A stretch of 64,000 nucleotides of DNA from Brachionus manjavacas (lineage: Eukaryota > Rotifera > Eurotatoria > Ploima > Brachionidae), in NCBI GenBank assembly GCA_019054805.1, contig JAHQIY010000016.1:2021112-2085111 (forward strand), read 5' to 3'. The translations under genes and the position numbers were made by a program. This document shows positions 1 through 13,700 of this stretch, in pieces. Position 1 is the stretch's first letter. Each line of letters opens with the position of its first letter. The notes beneath the pieces were generated by a model. The model saw only the letters and a list, made by a program, of their open reading frames with translations, searched no databases and had not been told where the DNA came from.

Positions 1-1370
1 CAACAAAAGTACTTTACAGCTATTCAACCAAGAAAAGAAGATGAATTCGATTTAGAATTTAGCCGTGGCTATTCTTGGCAGAATTGCTGTTCTATTTCTT
101 AGAGGAAAACTGAGTAGAAGCCGATGATTGACCGATTGAAAGGATAAAGATTTTTATGGTAAAACATTTTAGTACCAGAATTTTCCAAATTCTTTGCTCA
201 GTTGTTTTCGCATAAAGGGAAATTTCATCAAGACTCTTATCATGAAAATAAGAACATTGTTAATAACCACCAGAGGTTTAGTGAAGAGGATGTGAAGAAA
301 ATGTTAATTAAGTCTCTAATAAATTCTACATATTAAGCTCATGCAAAGCTCTTATTACCAACATAACATGGTGTTTTAATGCTTTGTTAAAATTTCGTCA
401 CTTGACAAATTTTTTTAATGTTTCAATAGTAAAATAAAGTAAAATAAAATATGAATCAATTTGGTTACAAAAAAACGTTTCATGTAAATAAATCTATCAG
501 CTTTTATCGGCAAAACAATTCAAAATTACATTTTATCCTCTTAGATAATGAAACTAAAGCTTATGATAAACTATGGAGAGATGGACTGTTCGGTTAGCTT
601 ATTAACAACATTCCAAAAGAAATTTGCGCCTGTCTCTTGGAAATTAGCGTGAAATATCAGAAAGAGGAAGGCTTTATGATCACAACAACTGAAGATGTAA
701 AAAAAAAGGGCTATTCCTTCACTTTACTTGTTTAACTATCTTGAAAACGACCTATTCGATAAATTTCCATATCTAAAACTTGGTGCATTCATAAATGGAG
801 TGATTTTATCTATAATTGATTACTGTGATGATATTGTTATACAAGCAACGACATTTAGACATTGTCAACTTCTCTTGGACCAAAAGGCAAGATAGAGTTC
901 GCTCAAAATAAGAAAATTTAGGCAAATTAAGGTAAAACTTTCAGTGCAAATAACTTTATTCTTAATGGCTTTGAGATTCCATAAACTCAAATTGTTCAAT
1001 ACTTAGGTCTGCTAATCAGTGATAGGATTTTTTTCTGGAAGTTTATTCAAGAAAAGTGGAAAAAAATTGAGTTGAGTTTTTATGGAGTGGATTGTAAACC
1101 AAAATCTGCATGTCTTATTTATTAGTTAAAAGAGCACTAAGAATTTATAAATTTGCAAGGATTAGACCTCTATTGGAACCTCAATCTCTCTTTGAACTTA
1201 AAGATGTTTGTAGAACTGTTTTAGAACAAGATATTCTTCTTGAAGCAGTTAAGGAAAAGCTCGGTGTGCTGGAATATCATGACATTCCTACGTATTAAAT
1301 ATAAAGAGTTTGATCAGAAAAACACTCATATCGATGTTACGGATTATAGTTCAAGGACTTCAATAGAAAG
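1..1370 (+). pseudogene. Decayed non-LTR retrotransposon (LINE) RT relic
   Basis: Fragments in shifting frames read like the pre-RT and reverse transcriptase regions of a LINE. Around 175-330 a stretch resembles the FF..LF spacer before RT. Around 540-850 there are pieces ending in a YCDDI sequence (about 818-832), which matches the RT catalytic YxDD box. Around 1110-1298 is a 62-codon open piece that would be the RT thumb/connector. Many stops and frameshifts separate the pieces, so it is not functional. The family cannot be named from what remains, and the 5' end lies outside the window. Confidence 0.6.
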
Positions 1371-1924
1371 ATTTTAATTTAATCATTTAAATTTATGAAT
1401 TAATAAAAATAAATCGGGGTCTAGTTGATTCGGTAAAGTTTGTGTCTTTAAAATAAAATTAATTATGGAATTAAATTTTGACTCGAATTTTTAAATTTTT
1501 TTCTAATCTATTAAATGGCCGTCTAAAGATAGATTTTTTTATTTCAATTTTATTTTATATTAAATTATTATTCTTTTCATAGATCTTTAAATTAATTAGA
1601 ATAGATGAATAAGATGAATAAATAATTAAATATCAAAAAGTTTTAAAAAATATGAAATTCCAGAGATGAATATAGATAGTGAAAAATCACCAGAACCGGT
1701 GTGATTATTTTGCGTACATAAATATTTGGTAATCGAATTTGGTCTCAAGTTTTAATATTTTGACAAGATTTTTATTTTTAATTCTATTTCTGCTCTTGCT
1801 AAGGAGGCTTTTATCGTTTCTATGGTTGTTAAATTTTATGATTTTTTTTAACACTTAAATTTATTAAATAAAGTTTTTAGTATTAAATTTTTTAATTTAT
1901 TCGTTTATTTTTGTTACGTAGAAG
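1371..1924. other. AT-rich intergenic spacer
   Basis: Very AT-rich sequence between the LINE relic and CFAP144. It presumably contains the CFAP144 promoter and 5' UTR. No distinct element is visible. Confidence 0.5.
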
Positions 1925-2444
1925 ATGACTACGGATGCCAAGAAACCTATTGAAAAACCGCCGAAAAATATCGTCCACGAGCAAGCGATTTTGGTTGAGA
2001 CAATAAAAAAAGAGCTAAGAGAACAAAGATTATATGAAAAGTTTTCGATTAATCCGTTTACAAAGCGGGAAATATTGGCTGCCAAACCTAATACTTATCC
2101 GGATTTAGTGCAAGATGAAGCTGACTCGAATTTTGTCGAAATGATTAAGCGAGCCAATTTAGAGCCTACTAAAAAATACCAGTTTCCTCAGACATCATCA
2201 CAAGAGATCGGATGGTTAACGACGCCATTGGTTTGTCTTATAATCCTTTAAATTTTTTTTCACTTTTTAAAGAATATATAAATTTGTTTAGATTGATGTG
2301 GACAAAAATGATAAGAGATTCAATTTTAATAGACACAGATCAGAGATTAGTGCGTACGCTGAAGAGTACTATAAAATGTTTCCGAAAAAGCCGGCAAATG
2401 CTGCCGGAGCAGCGGCCATGACAGCGGCTAAAAAAGAAGCATAA
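1925..2444 (+). CDS. CFAP144: CFAP144 (FAM183) homologue, cilia/flagella-associated protein
   Basis: Two exons, 1925-2230 and 2292-2444, with a 61-bp GT-AG intron in phase 0, give a protein of about 152 residues. Exon 1 carries the family core: a basic N-terminus, an ETIKKELREQRLYEKF-type helix, INPF, and PTKKY...QEIGW..TPL near the exon end, matching vertebrate FAM183A in order and spacing. Exon 2 supplies a tail with RFN.NRHRSEISAYAEEYYKM and an Ala/Lys-rich end. In other animals the family is found in motile cilia and associated with axonemal microtubules, so the same role is inferred here. The 3' end is about 100 bp from the convergent VEPH1 gene. The identity is strong; the exact C-terminus rests on my splice choice. 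Confidence 0.86.
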
Positions 2445-2548
2445 CCAAAAAAATAGCAATTTTTATTATTCATTTTTATTTATGTATTAATAATAAAAAA
2501 AGAAATAAATTAAATTTTAATGCTTGGAATTAAATGAGTGACATTTAT

Positions 2549-5500
2549 TTAATTTGGCAAAATGCTTGATTTTAGAGTGGCTGATTTCGAGCGTTGGTTT
2601 TCGAGCGCTTTTGATAGCTGCAAATATTGAATCCACTTTTCGGCATCATTACTGTTTTCGGCTTTTAGAATAAAACTGTTTTTATTCGTAAATATCTCGA
2701 ATGCTTTGGGTACTTCTCTTTTGGTCTTTGATCTGGACGCACATGATGATCGCACTGCTTGTATTTCTTTTATGTATTTAACATTCAAGCTCTCTTGCCT
2801 CTGTTAAAGAGAAATAATAACAAAAATAGTAACACATTAAAATTTAAATAAACTAGCTTTTAAACTAAAATTACCATGTCTTTTTTAAAATAAACAATAC
2901 TTCCACCTGTGAGTGTAAATAGCCGTTTGTGCCATCTGCGCAAAAATTTCCACTTTCCGTGCTTTTCTTTCAATTGTCCTTGAATAAGAGGTTTCTCATC
3001 GAAAAGATCCGATGAGCGCTCGGGATTAGCACAAACAAAACAAGACCATTTTTGATCCGAGCTTTCACTGCACTCAAACAAATCCAGCATTCTACTTTCA
3101 ACAAGTTCATTTCTGAGATCATTCAACTGCTTTTCGGAAGGAAACGAAGAAGTTACAAGAAGATTAAAAGGCATTTTGTCATTTAACTTCTCGTAAATTA
3201 GTCTCAATTTTATGTATTCTTCATTTTCTTGGTTTAAAGGCTCATTTAGGCCAGCCTAATAATATCAGTTAGAAATAAACAAAGACCAAAATTCTAAAAT
3301 TTGAACAAATAATAATAAAATTACTTGAATAGATAAAATTTTAAGATGTATCCAAATAGATGCATAATTAGTGGGTATTTGACAAAAGTTATAGCTAAAA
3401 AGACAATTGTCTTGGGACTTGATTGAGCATGAAAATTTAACCAACGCCTCGCTTCGTCTTGTTTTGAATTTTTTCAATAAAAAATCTAAACAACAAAAAA
3501 AAGGCTCAGAAGTTAAAAAAAGTTCTTTAGGAAAAGCTATTTTATCTACCATTAAGACCTGAGTTGACAGCATGTCGCCGTAGTGACGAAACACGATATG
3601 AAGTATAAGTAGAATTGTGGCTTTTGTCAGTACTCTCATCTAAACTTGTATTTTGACAATCAATAATCTCAACTAAATCCGGAACGGGAAGCTGCAAATG
3701 TTCACTCAAATTGCTAAAATAACTCCTTACTTTGTCCATGTGCTTCATAAAAAATCGGTGAACGACGTCCAATTTTAACTGTTGAATATCGGGCTGGATT
3801 CGAATGGTCGAGCTTATCGGATGATTGGCTTGGGAAATTTTGTGATCCAAATGAATGCGAAACGAATCAGAACTTGGCGACAAATTGTTTACAATTAAGG
3901 CTTCACTTTGTTCATTTTCTTCGTCGATTTTGCTCGATATTATTGAGTAATTGCAGATTTCGTTTATTGGCTTGTAACTAGTCACTGACACTTGAATCGA
4001 TTCGCATTCCTCATACTTTGGACTTTCGCATTTTGACACTTTGTTCCCACTGTTCTTGTTGTTCTCATTCAAATTGTCATCAAGTGAATCTTCATAAAAA
4101 TTGTTGATTTCTTCATTTTCGGAAAATTCCAATTCGTTGTCAAAAGTTCGCATGAAATCCTCAATTTCTTTCTTAGTTCTTTCGTTGTGTGAATCGAAGT
4201 CGTCCTCGTCTTCAATGTCTTTGTTGGACTCGTCCAATTTGAGCTTGCAAACTTTGTTGATGTCATCCTTGAGTTTATTTATTTCTATATTGAGCAAATC
4301 TTGTTCGATTTGATGGTCCAATTTTTGCACACAAATGTGGTCACTTTTGTCATTATGAGCATTTTCGTCTGAATTACTCTCTTCGGCCAAGTCATCGCGA
4401 CTACTGCTGCATACCCTTCATTTTTAGAAAAAGAATAAAAAAAAAAAAACAACTAGATAGAATGAATGCAAAAATTCAAGAATTATTTATTTAAAAAAAA
4501 AAATTACGAAGAATTTTCAGCTTTCAAATTGTTGAATTTGTCAAATATAATTTGAATATCTTCGGGTGGATTTTGAAACAAGTCACAAATTTTTTTTAAA
4601 TAATGATCTTAATAAAAATTAATTAATAAATAAGAAGATAAAAAAAAATAGAAAAGAAATTTTAGTTTAAATTACTCAAAATGTTCGGAAACACATTGGC
4701 AATTTCGTATATTTCGGCCAAAATTTGAATATATCTTTTTTGATATTCATAAATTTGAATTTCTTTGTCAATGATGACTTTTTCGACCAGGTTTTCATCA
4801 TCACTCTCAGCCGACTTCGAATGACTTAGTCTTTTGTTCAAACTATTTATTTTTACTGTTCTTTTTATGAGATATTTTATTCTTTCTATCAAAAGATTGG
4901 TGCAATACTCGGACTTTTTCTAGATTTAGAACAATTAGATTTTTTGTTGTTTCAAAGTTATTTTCAAATTTTTTTCCAATTACCCTGAGTGATTTTCCCA
5001 CAGTGCTCAAAATTTTGTCAATTTTATACGACTCAAAATAGATAGATGTTGGATTTTCGAACAAAACCAAATAGTTCTCCAAGGCTATGGGCGTCTGAGT
5101 GCTAATGCTAAAAATGATGTCCAGTAAAATGTCATTGAACAATTCGTCTCCGAGGAACACAATCAAATCATCCAAATGAACAATTATGAGCTTGAAGAAA
5201 TTAATAAAAAATTTTTAAAATTTAAAATAAAAGAATAAAAAAAAAGAATAAATTAAAAGAATAAAAAAAAGCTGAGAATTTAATTTAATTTAATTTAATC
5301 TTTTTAAAAAATTTAATTTTAACCCATTTATTACTTGTACATGATTAATGCTGACCAAATACATAATTTGAAATATGTTTATCAAGTCGTTTGACGATGA
5401 CAACAACTTGAGCGATCTGATCAAATGTTTGACCAACGGATAAATGCACTCGACATGAGCCTCGCTTATTTGGAATAGCAAATGAGCCAGACCGAATTGG

Positions 5501-6303
5501 TTTGATGCAGCTTTGAGCATTCCACTTACAATATAGTAGACATGATTGACCAAGAGATCAGCAGAACGACACGCTATCAAACTCAAATAGCTAGTAATTT
5601 CGCGCAATAGCTCGTGTTTACAGTTCGGATGCTGGATTAGTTTAATGCAATAGGGTATGGCTTTGGCCGACAAGTCCACGTCCAAATAGTCCAAAAGAAT
5701 GCAGCTGAGAATGTCCGAGACTATGTTGGCATGAGGAGTATTGTTGGCTGTGCTGCCCGGAATCAAAGTCATCGAAGTGTTCATTATGGGGTCATAGTCG
5801 TAATAGTAATAGTAGTCTTTGGTTGATATTAGACTATTGCGAAAGCTTAGGCTGCCTGGTACTTTGGTACAATTTAAATTGTACTTGAGACAAATGTCGA
5901 GCAGGTCTAAAAGATCGTCGTAGTAGTTGACAATCATTTTGGTTTCCCTTAGTGCTGTTATGCATCTGGTGAGAACAATTTCGACTATCGACTGCTGATT
6001 TAGATTGGTAGTGTAGAATTCTGAATCAATAATGGTCTTAATGAGCTCTATGGTTAGCGGAAAGTTGTTCAAAAGTACATCGTTGTTCAAAGTGAACAAG
6101 TATCCAGCTCTTGACAAATCTTGTTCCTTTAGAATATCCTGAACAATAAAGGATTCGTGTTTTTGATGAAATCTAGTGCGATGGCAACTACTCCGAAACA
6201 GGGGACTTAGAGGCCTTTCGAATTGATGATCGTACACATCGGTCGCATCGTCTTGCATCATCGAGTCGCCAAGCTTCAACTTCAACGCATTCGATTCAGT
6301 CAT
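2549..6303 (-). CDS. VEPH1: VEPH1/melted homologue: armadillo-like and PH-domain membrane adaptor
   Basis: I reconstruct eight exons: 6303-5335, 5190-4909, 4814-4676, 4607-4508, 4415-3550, 3485-3325, 3255-2875 and 2800-2549 (about 1049 residues; human VEPH1 is about 830). The N-terminus has the family signature DLSRAGYLF and a helical repeat region including TPHANIVSDILSCIL. Exon 6 matches the conserved Cys-containing segment before the PH domain. Exons 7-8 encode the PH domain (LIQGQLKEKHGKWKFLRRW, then PKAFEIFTNKNSFILKAE and the closing W of the last helix). In flies melted binds phosphoinositides and tunes TOR/FOXO and Hippo signalling at the membrane; a similar role is inference. Exon 5 is long, acidic and low-complexity. 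The exon 2-3 junction (4814-4909) is the least certain splice because frames overlap there. The start is the first Met before the conserved region. Confidence 0.88.
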
Positions 6304-6759
6304 TGCAGAATAATGTATTTGTAAAAATTCTAAGCAACAAAAAAAAACCAAAACAAAAAACAATTAACCCCATAAAATAATAAAATTAGATTTTATAGTT
6401 GTTTACCTTAGTATATTTGAACGACTTAGCAAAAAATAATAAAAACTCCTACAACTTAAGTCTAGTAATTTTGTTCTTTACCTTTGTTAGAATTTTACAA
6501 TTTTTAAAATTCAAAAAAAAAAAACAAAGAAAAAAGAGCTTAATATTTTATGAACATATATATATATATATATATTTAAGTATATACTTATGTATTTATA
6601 AATATATATTTTAAATTTATATTTTTTTTGATATATTTTTTTTCATATGTACGTATAAAAAGAAATTATTTATTCGGTTGTTATTAGTTTTCGCTTCGTT
6701 TATACGCGAGTATGTATCGGTGTTGGATTGAAATTTAAATTTTTGCTCTCAAATCCATA

Positions 6760-6790
<31 letters not shown>

Positions 6791-8215
6791 GAGATTTAAT
6801 GGAATAAAACAAAAATTTACAACTTAAACAGGTAAATAAATAAGCTTTGTGAATAAATTTTGACGATAACAAAAAACCAATTTTAAATTAGTCATTTTTC
6901 TACTAAAAAATATTTGAAATCGATCACTTTTGACTCAAGTTTTAATTATCAAAACAAAAAAAAAAACGATTTTAAAATTAGGTTAATAAATTTTTTTGAC
7001 AATTTCAAAAGCTTATCATTTTCAAAACGCCTTAAGAGATCCAACACCACACACACACACACACACACACACATAGCTTATATTAACTTTAAATCATCAA
7101 ATGCTAAATCGGGCACATAATTTAAATATTATTTCTCTGGGTGTACTATTCAACTATCTATTCATTTTATTTACAAACATGAATCTAATTACCATTTCTT
7201 TTCTCTGTTCTTACTTTTATTTTTGAACGCTATCGTTATTCAAATCAATTGAAACACCTTTAATGACAACTTAAATTAATCATTTTCTAAAGATATTTTA
7301 AAGCACTCATTTTTCATAATTAATGATCATTTTTTGATCTGCCGTATGCCATCTATTCAAATCTCTAAAACCTATTTGAATAATGAAAAATTTTGATAAT
7401 TTTATTTTAATTTTAAAAGTTTTTTTTTTTTTACACTCAGATGAAAGTCAAGTGAAGCTTAAAAAAAATTACAATGATTTCAAAATTGGGTGAAACTGTC
7501 ATTTTGGAAAATATTTCGGATATCTCACCTGAAATTATCTTACTTGAAATTATATTTATGGATAATTTAAAATTAACAAAAAAAAATATACAAAACCTAG
7601 TATTAAAAATGTTTTAATTAATTTAGAGAAGAAGTTGAAATTTTATCGATTATTCATTTAGTCGCGTTTTTGCAAACTATTTTAGCAAGTAAGTAGAGCA
7701 TGAACGTCCATTGAAGTGACGGCCAGCTAAGAATTAAAAAAAAGAAAAAGAAGAAGGGACCCAACATATTGTCAGGCAACTTTTTTTTATTTGAATTAAT
7801 AAAAATTTAATTATTTGGATTTTTTTTTATTCAAGATCAAATTTTCTTGTCAAGTTCTATAATTTTAAACTTTATGTTTATCATGTTTTCTTAAATTTTT
7901 TTAATTTAAATGAAAATTTTGAATAAGAAAAAAAAAAAAGAATTAACGTTTTGTTTTTGCCATTTTTATTTAATAAACTCTTGTTTTTTATTTTTTTGTT
8001 TTTTTTTTTAATAAAGCTCAATGTATCACATTATCTAAATTTTATTGTCTATGAATAATTTATTTCATTTTTTTATCAAAATTAAGTTAAAAATCAAGAA
8101 ATAAAAAGAATAAGGAATAAAAGAAATTTTTTTTTAATTTCTTCTTCGATTGTGAAAAATTTCAATTCTTCTTGTCTAAAAATTAGATATTTTCAAGAGC
8201 CAACTTTCATCTGGT
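6304..8215. other. Intergenic region with simple repeats
   Basis: No gene is visible. It contains a (TA)n tract near 6556-6575, a (TTG)n tract at about 6760-6791 and a (CA)n tract at about 7046-7072, plus many A/T homopolymers. The part near 6304-6400 should hold the VEPH1 5' UTR or promoter. Confidence 0.6.
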
Positions 8216-9736
8216 TTATCTAGTTCTCATTTTTTGTTTTACTCGAGCGAAAATTTCTTTTATACTTGGATTTCTATTATTTTTTGAATTATTAATCTTA
8301 TCATTGTTTTTCTCGATGGCATAATAAATTGGTCTTTGATTTTTACCACTATTGAATTGATCATACTGAGGTTTGGTTGGGCCTAGTGGTCTTTGAGTGG
8401 CTTGGGAAGCTTGCGGAGCTTTAGGAGCTATGGGTTTTTTGTTACCTGCTGCTTGATAAATTTCAATCAAATGATCAGTTACTTTTTCTGGAGATGTTAA
8501 TCTTTGAATATTTGTCTTGGTTGTGGGTTGTTCAACTTTCTCATTACTTGATTTGATTTTGGTGCGTGATTCTCTTTGTGAGGTCTTTAAACTTGTAGAA
8601 TCTATTTCATTAGAAGCATTATCATTGCTTTTATTGCTTTTCAAATCATTATATAATTCTTCGAGTTTAATTTTATCATTATTATTTAATTTATTGAAAT
8701 CAATTGGAGAAAGCTTTTCAAAATCAGAAATTAGTTCTTCATCAGTTTTGTCTATAGTTGTCTTTTCAATTGGTTTGGATTCTAAAGATGGTCGATCTGC
8801 TATCGGCTTGAACGCCGATTGACGAGCCTTGCTATTTGCCTTCTTGTTTGCTTCAACGTCCGAACTGCTCAATTCCTTGTCCAAATGAGACATCACTCTA
8901 TGTCTATTTCGTTTAGGAGGAAAATTTTTTTTTGCCTGAACACTTGTAGTTTTTTGATAAAAAACTCGTGAAGACGATGAGGAAATTGACGATTCGTCGT
9001 CAAAATCGTTTTCACAGTTTGACTTAAGATCATCTTCGATTTTGTTCAACGACTCTTGTTCTAATTTTTTTAGCGATTTTTCAGATTTCATCTCATCAAA
9101 ATCGTTTGGGCTTTTTGTGCTAGTGCGTTTTGAACTTATTGTTTGTGATGATGATTCAATATTTGATTTTAATTTTTCGTATTCATTTAGCAATCTTGTT
9201 TCATGGATACTTTTAGAGGGAATTGTTTTTTTTTTAATCGGTTGTTGAATTTGTCTTTCATAGCTTTTACTCAAAGTGTCATGAATATTGTTTAGCGTTT
9301 TCTGGATTGCAAGACTGGTTTGCAGATCATGAGCGTTGTAGCATCCTTCGTAAATACTGGTTGTTGTTTTTTGAGACTTTGACAGGTAATTATTGAAGTA
9401 ATTGATATTTGATTTCGGTTTAGGAAATAATCTATTTTCAAAGTTTAATGCAAACGGCTCGGTATGATTCGGTTGATAAGTAGACTTAAAATCTGTCTCA
9501 AAGTCTACTGCAGCAAGCAAGTGTTTTATATTTTCTAGCTTATGAAAATCGTCCAAAGCGCGCCAACATGCAACGCCTTTATGGGTTGGCGATTCATATA
9601 GATAGCCATTTAAATAATGCAGTTTTGGTTGATTTAAATGTTGGTTGACATTTTTTGACATCTTAATATAGTCATCAATCAAATTGGAATCGTTTAGTCC
9701 AATGTTTCTGTCCATATTGGACCATTTTACTACCAT
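8216..9736 (-). CDS. Unidentified 506-residue protein, disordered C-terminal two-thirds
   Basis: A single open frame of 506 codons, far longer than chance in DNA this AT-rich. The first ~150 residues look folded, with aromatic and conserved-looking runs (GVACWRALDDFHKLENIKHLL; NHTEPFALNFENRLFPKP). The remainder is Ser/Lys/Asp-rich and low-complexity, with a Ser-rich block near residues 250-260 and Pro/Ala/Gln near 440. There is no signal peptide or membrane segment. A second Met at residue 8 is an alternative start, and a 5' intron directly after the first ATG (GTAGTA) cannot be excluded. I do not recognise the family. It lies between the VEPH1 and AF10 homologues on the same strand, about 1 kb from the AF10 stop. 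Confidence 0.7.
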   Translation of the reverse strand: MVVKWSNMDRNIGLNDSNLIDDYIKMSKNVNQHLNQPKLHYLNGYLYESPTHKGVACWRALDDFHKLENIKHLLAAVDFETDFKSTYQPNHTEPFALNFENRLFPKPKSNINYFNNYLSKSQKTTTSIYEGCYNAHDLQTSLAIQKTLNNIHDTLSKSYERQIQQPIKKKTIPSKSIHETRLLNEYEKLKSNIESSSQTISSKRTSTKSPNDFDEMKSEKSLKKLEQESLNKIEDDLKSNCENDFDDESSISSSSSRVFYQKTTSVQAKKNFPPKRNRHRVMSHLDKELSSSDVEANKKANSKARQSAFKPIADRPSLESKPIEKTTIDKTDEELISDFEKLSPIDFNKLNNNDKIKLEELYNDLKSNKSNDNASNEIDSTSLKTSQRESRTKIKSSNEKVEQPTTKTNIQRLTSPEKVTDHLIEIYQAAGNKKPIAPKAPQASQATQRPLGPTKPQYDQFNSGKNQRPIYYAIEKNNDKINNSKNNRNPSIKEIFARVKQKMRTR

Positions 9737-10710
9737 TTTATTGTTTTGGTGATTATATTTCTATTGTAGTTTGTATATGAATGCAAAAATTAGGCAATTT
9801 TTATTTAAAAATATGATATAATATGAAATTATTCTTGGAATTTCTTGGAATTCATCAAAAAATAGATAATTATTTTTGAAAAAATATATGTTTTTGAAAA
9901 TGGTCTATTCATTCATTTAATTTTTCAAACAAACAACAATGTTAAATATTTTTTTTGCCAAATTGTTTGTATATTTGAATCGAATATTCTAATTATGTAA
10001 TAAATACTAAATATTTATCTATTTGGCAAATGATTGTTTTTCTTAAAAAAAAGGTTTATTTTTATATATTGAAAAATTTTGTCTCGAATATTTTTCAATT
10101 AAAATAGCTCTCATTACTAAAACCAAACAGCTATGATTCTCAAAATGCAAATACATGTGAATTTTGGAACAGAGAACAAAGGCAAACATTTTTAATTGAC
10201 CTAACTTTTTTTTTCGTTCTTATTTTCCAAAAATCACAATGCTTTAACTTTATGTGGATTATTTTTGATTTCTGTTCTTTTTAAAAAAAAGGCTTATTGA
10301 ATGAAAATCATTTTGAAGAAAAAATTTGAATATTTAGATAAAGTAATTAAAATAAAATTTTTGCTTAAAATGTTTCAATTTTTATTCAAAAGTAAAATTT
10401 AAGTGTTAATTAAAGAAAATGAACAATAATGGTCAAAACAAACAAGGGCTAAGTACGTTTTTTGGCTTCGTTTCTAACTAGCACTACAAAGATGCTTTTT
10501 TTTAACAATTGATTTTAAATTTTTACTCTAAATATGAACTTAAATTAAAACAAGTAATAAACAACTCAAAATATACAATAGACAATGGACAATAGACTTT
10601 AGAAAATTTAAAGGCCTTTTTCAAAAAAGAAGGAAAAAAAAAGAAGGAAAAAAAAATGGAGGAATTCATGTTTATTTAGTTAAACGCGGAAACCCTGAGA
10701 TCACATTTTC
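9737..10710. other. AT-rich intergenic spacer
   Basis: AT-rich, without open frames or clear repeats. It separates two minus-strand genes, so it should contain the AF10 3' UTR and the promoter of the 506-residue ORF. Confidence 0.5.
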
Positions 10711-13700
10711 TCAAGAGTTGTAGTTAGTTGTTGTCGACGGTGCAATCGATTGTGAGGGATTTGTTGTGGCAGCCATATAATAATAGCTAGCTATTTGTTG
10801 TTGCTGCAATGGATTTAGTTGTTGAAACGACTGAAGCAATTGATTTTGACTTAGCAACGAGTTGAGACTGGAAGAATTTCCATTATTTTGAGCAGGAAGA
10901 GAAGGAGGAGTAGGAGGAGGATTCGCTTTTGTAGGTGTTTGAGACTGCAAGTCGGATGTTGCAGGATTCCAAGTAGTAGTTTGAAAGTGTGTTAAAGTGT
11001 TTGGTTGTGCGGGCGATTGATTTTGCATTTGTTTATTGTACAAATTGAGAAGACTGCTATTGTTTGTGGTAGGTGACAAATGAGGTGACTTTGAATGCAA
11101 ATAACTCAGGCTTTGTTGAATTAAATTCGAATAGTTCAAAGAATTTGCGCTCGGTTGAAAAGACGACTTATTAGTGGTGACAAGATTTTGCACATGATCA
11201 TTTATACATTTATTAAAACTGGATGCCGATGCGGTTTGTTCGTGTACGGACTGAATTAATTTTCTAAATGGTATTGCTTCATCGGCTTGGTTAAACGACC
11301 GAGACAGTTTTCTGTTCATTTGTTCATTCTGTAAATTATTTTGTTCGAGAAGTTTTAGTTTTTTTTCCATTTCCAAATTGTCCTGCTTACATTTGTACAG
11401 TAGATCAAGCAAATCCATGCAATCGAATTTTTTGCTCAAATTTCGACATAAACTGGCTCCCAAATGCCATTGTTTGGTCAACATTTCTTCTAGGCTATTG
11501 TTGCGCTCATTTCTTTCTTCTTCTGACGAATGGTTGTCACAATTTTGTCCTATTTGTCCTACTTGTCCTACTTGTCCTACTTGTCCTACTTGTCCTACTT
11601 GTCCTATTTGTTTGTTTAGAAAATTTCCGAATGCATCTATACACTGTGTTTGTGTATCATTGACGAGTTTGTCATTGTCGAGTGAGTGTTTGCATTTGGC
11701 ACGAATGTCAAGAGATTCGGGCGATTTGGAAAAGTTGGATGAAGTCGAAGAAGCACAAGATGAAGTGGACGGTGTGACTATGCCACCGTGGCAAGCTAGC
11801 TTGGCATCTTCTAAATTAATGGTCAATGTCGGATTGTTATTCGCTGGAGCATCGTTCGAATCGTCATTGTCTAACTTTGATGTCTTTGACGACTTTTTGG
11901 ATTCGTGGTCGACACCACTGCTCATCGATTTACGTTTTGATGTACATGAACTAGTTGTTGAAGCTGAGTGAAACGATTTTATCGAATTGCATTCGTCATT
12001 TTTTTCATTATCAATTTGCTCGGTTAAAACTTCAGTTTTCGCTTCTTCCAATTTAGCAATGTTTGCTCCCGAAAATATTTTCACCTCATTCAAATTAGCT
12101 TCCTTTAATTCAAATAAATTCAAATATTAAAATAGTACAACAAAAACATGACATATATATTTTTTTTTATTCACAAATATTAAATAAATAAATTCATTCA
12201 AATTTTATGCAAAATAAAGAAAGGTTGTAAATTTAAAGGAAGAAAATTAAAGAAAAAAGTTTTTTTTATTTTAATACGAAGTAAATAATTAGATTCATTG
12301 ATTTACACGGTGTTGAGGTGTTGAACTTTATTGGGCTAAAGACTAAAGAAAATCTGTTCGACAACAAAATAAAAAATTTCGTTAAAGATAATTCAATTTA
12401 AAAAAAAAAACCTCAAAAACTATATTTTGATTTAAGTTCAAGCCTTGATTTGTTGGAAAAATTCAAAATTTTCGAAGAATTTATTTTTTCAAATTATCAT
12501 TACAATTCAAAAATAAAAATTAGTTCTAAATCTATTTAAAATAAATAGATTTGTTTAGAATTGACTATTGAAAGTTTGATAATTGGAAATTTTGCCGTTC
12601 TGGGAAAGGTTTAAAGTTATATGCTTATGCCTGACCTTGTTTAGCTAAATTTTTCCCATCGAAAACCAATTTTGCCAACAAGCCAAAGTTTTGACTTTTG
12701 AAAAAAAATAATAAAATCTTAGTCATAACTTTGACTTGATTTGCGACTCTCAAACATCTCTGATTTTTTTAAATAAATTTAGAGCTAACCCATTGACATA
12801 CTTTTTATTAAAATTATTATTATAAAAATTAGTATTCCAAAGGATTTTTTGTTCATGATTTAATTTTTTCTAAAAGATAAATAATTAATTTTTGTCTGGT
12901 CTAAAGGGGAGTGTGTACTTATTTCATAAGCATTTAACACTAGAAGCACCAACGAGTCAAATAAAAAAAATATTTCCTTAGTACAAAATCAAGTATATAC
13001 TACTAGAAGCACCAAAAGGAGTCATTTTGACTCGTTTTTTAATTAGAATTTTGAATTTATCTACAAAATCGATGGATGAGTCATAAAATATTTATAAAAA
13101 GTATACAAATCTTTAAAAAAACTGACTCAAATCCTAAGACTTGAACGAAGATAAGCAAATTTTAAAAATGAAAAAATTATAGTTTGCTTATTTTACATAA
13201 AAGACGAAAAATTGGTTCAAAAATGAATGAATTCAGTAGAAGATAAAATTTTTGCGAGATACTTTTTTTTAGCCAAATTTTTATTATTACTCAATTAAAA
13301 TTAAGTTTTGAATAGATTTATCTAAATAATAAATTATTATCCATTTTTATCCATTAGATTCCATTAAAACAAGTCATTTTGACTCGTTTTGGTGCTTCTA
13401 GTAGTAAAAAAATTTTATGCTTCTAGTGTTAATTCAAATATAAAAATAAAGTTTATAATACATTAAATTTTTTTTTTTGGATTAATAAAAATAAGAAGAA
13501 GAAAAAAAGCTTACTTTTGACTTGAACTCGTCTTGTGAAATGTTCGTTTTATCTAACTCGTCTGTTTTGTTCGAGTCTAGTTTAGCTTTATTTACATTAT
13601 TTTGTTTTATTGTCGATCGTTGACTTAAAGACGATGAATTGTTGAAAGAAAATCTTTTCTTTTTTTTCTCGCCTAAGTCAATGATGGGCTGTTTTTGTTT

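Noticed and set aside
1897..2085. Minus-strand frame over CFAP144 exon 1
   Set aside because: It is a shadow of the plus-strand coding exon, which matches the FAM183 family.
11378..11971. 197-codon plus-strand frame with repeated Cys-Pro-Thr
   Set aside because: It is the antisense of the AF10 exon; the CPT repeat is the complement of the VGQ-encoding 9-bp repeat.
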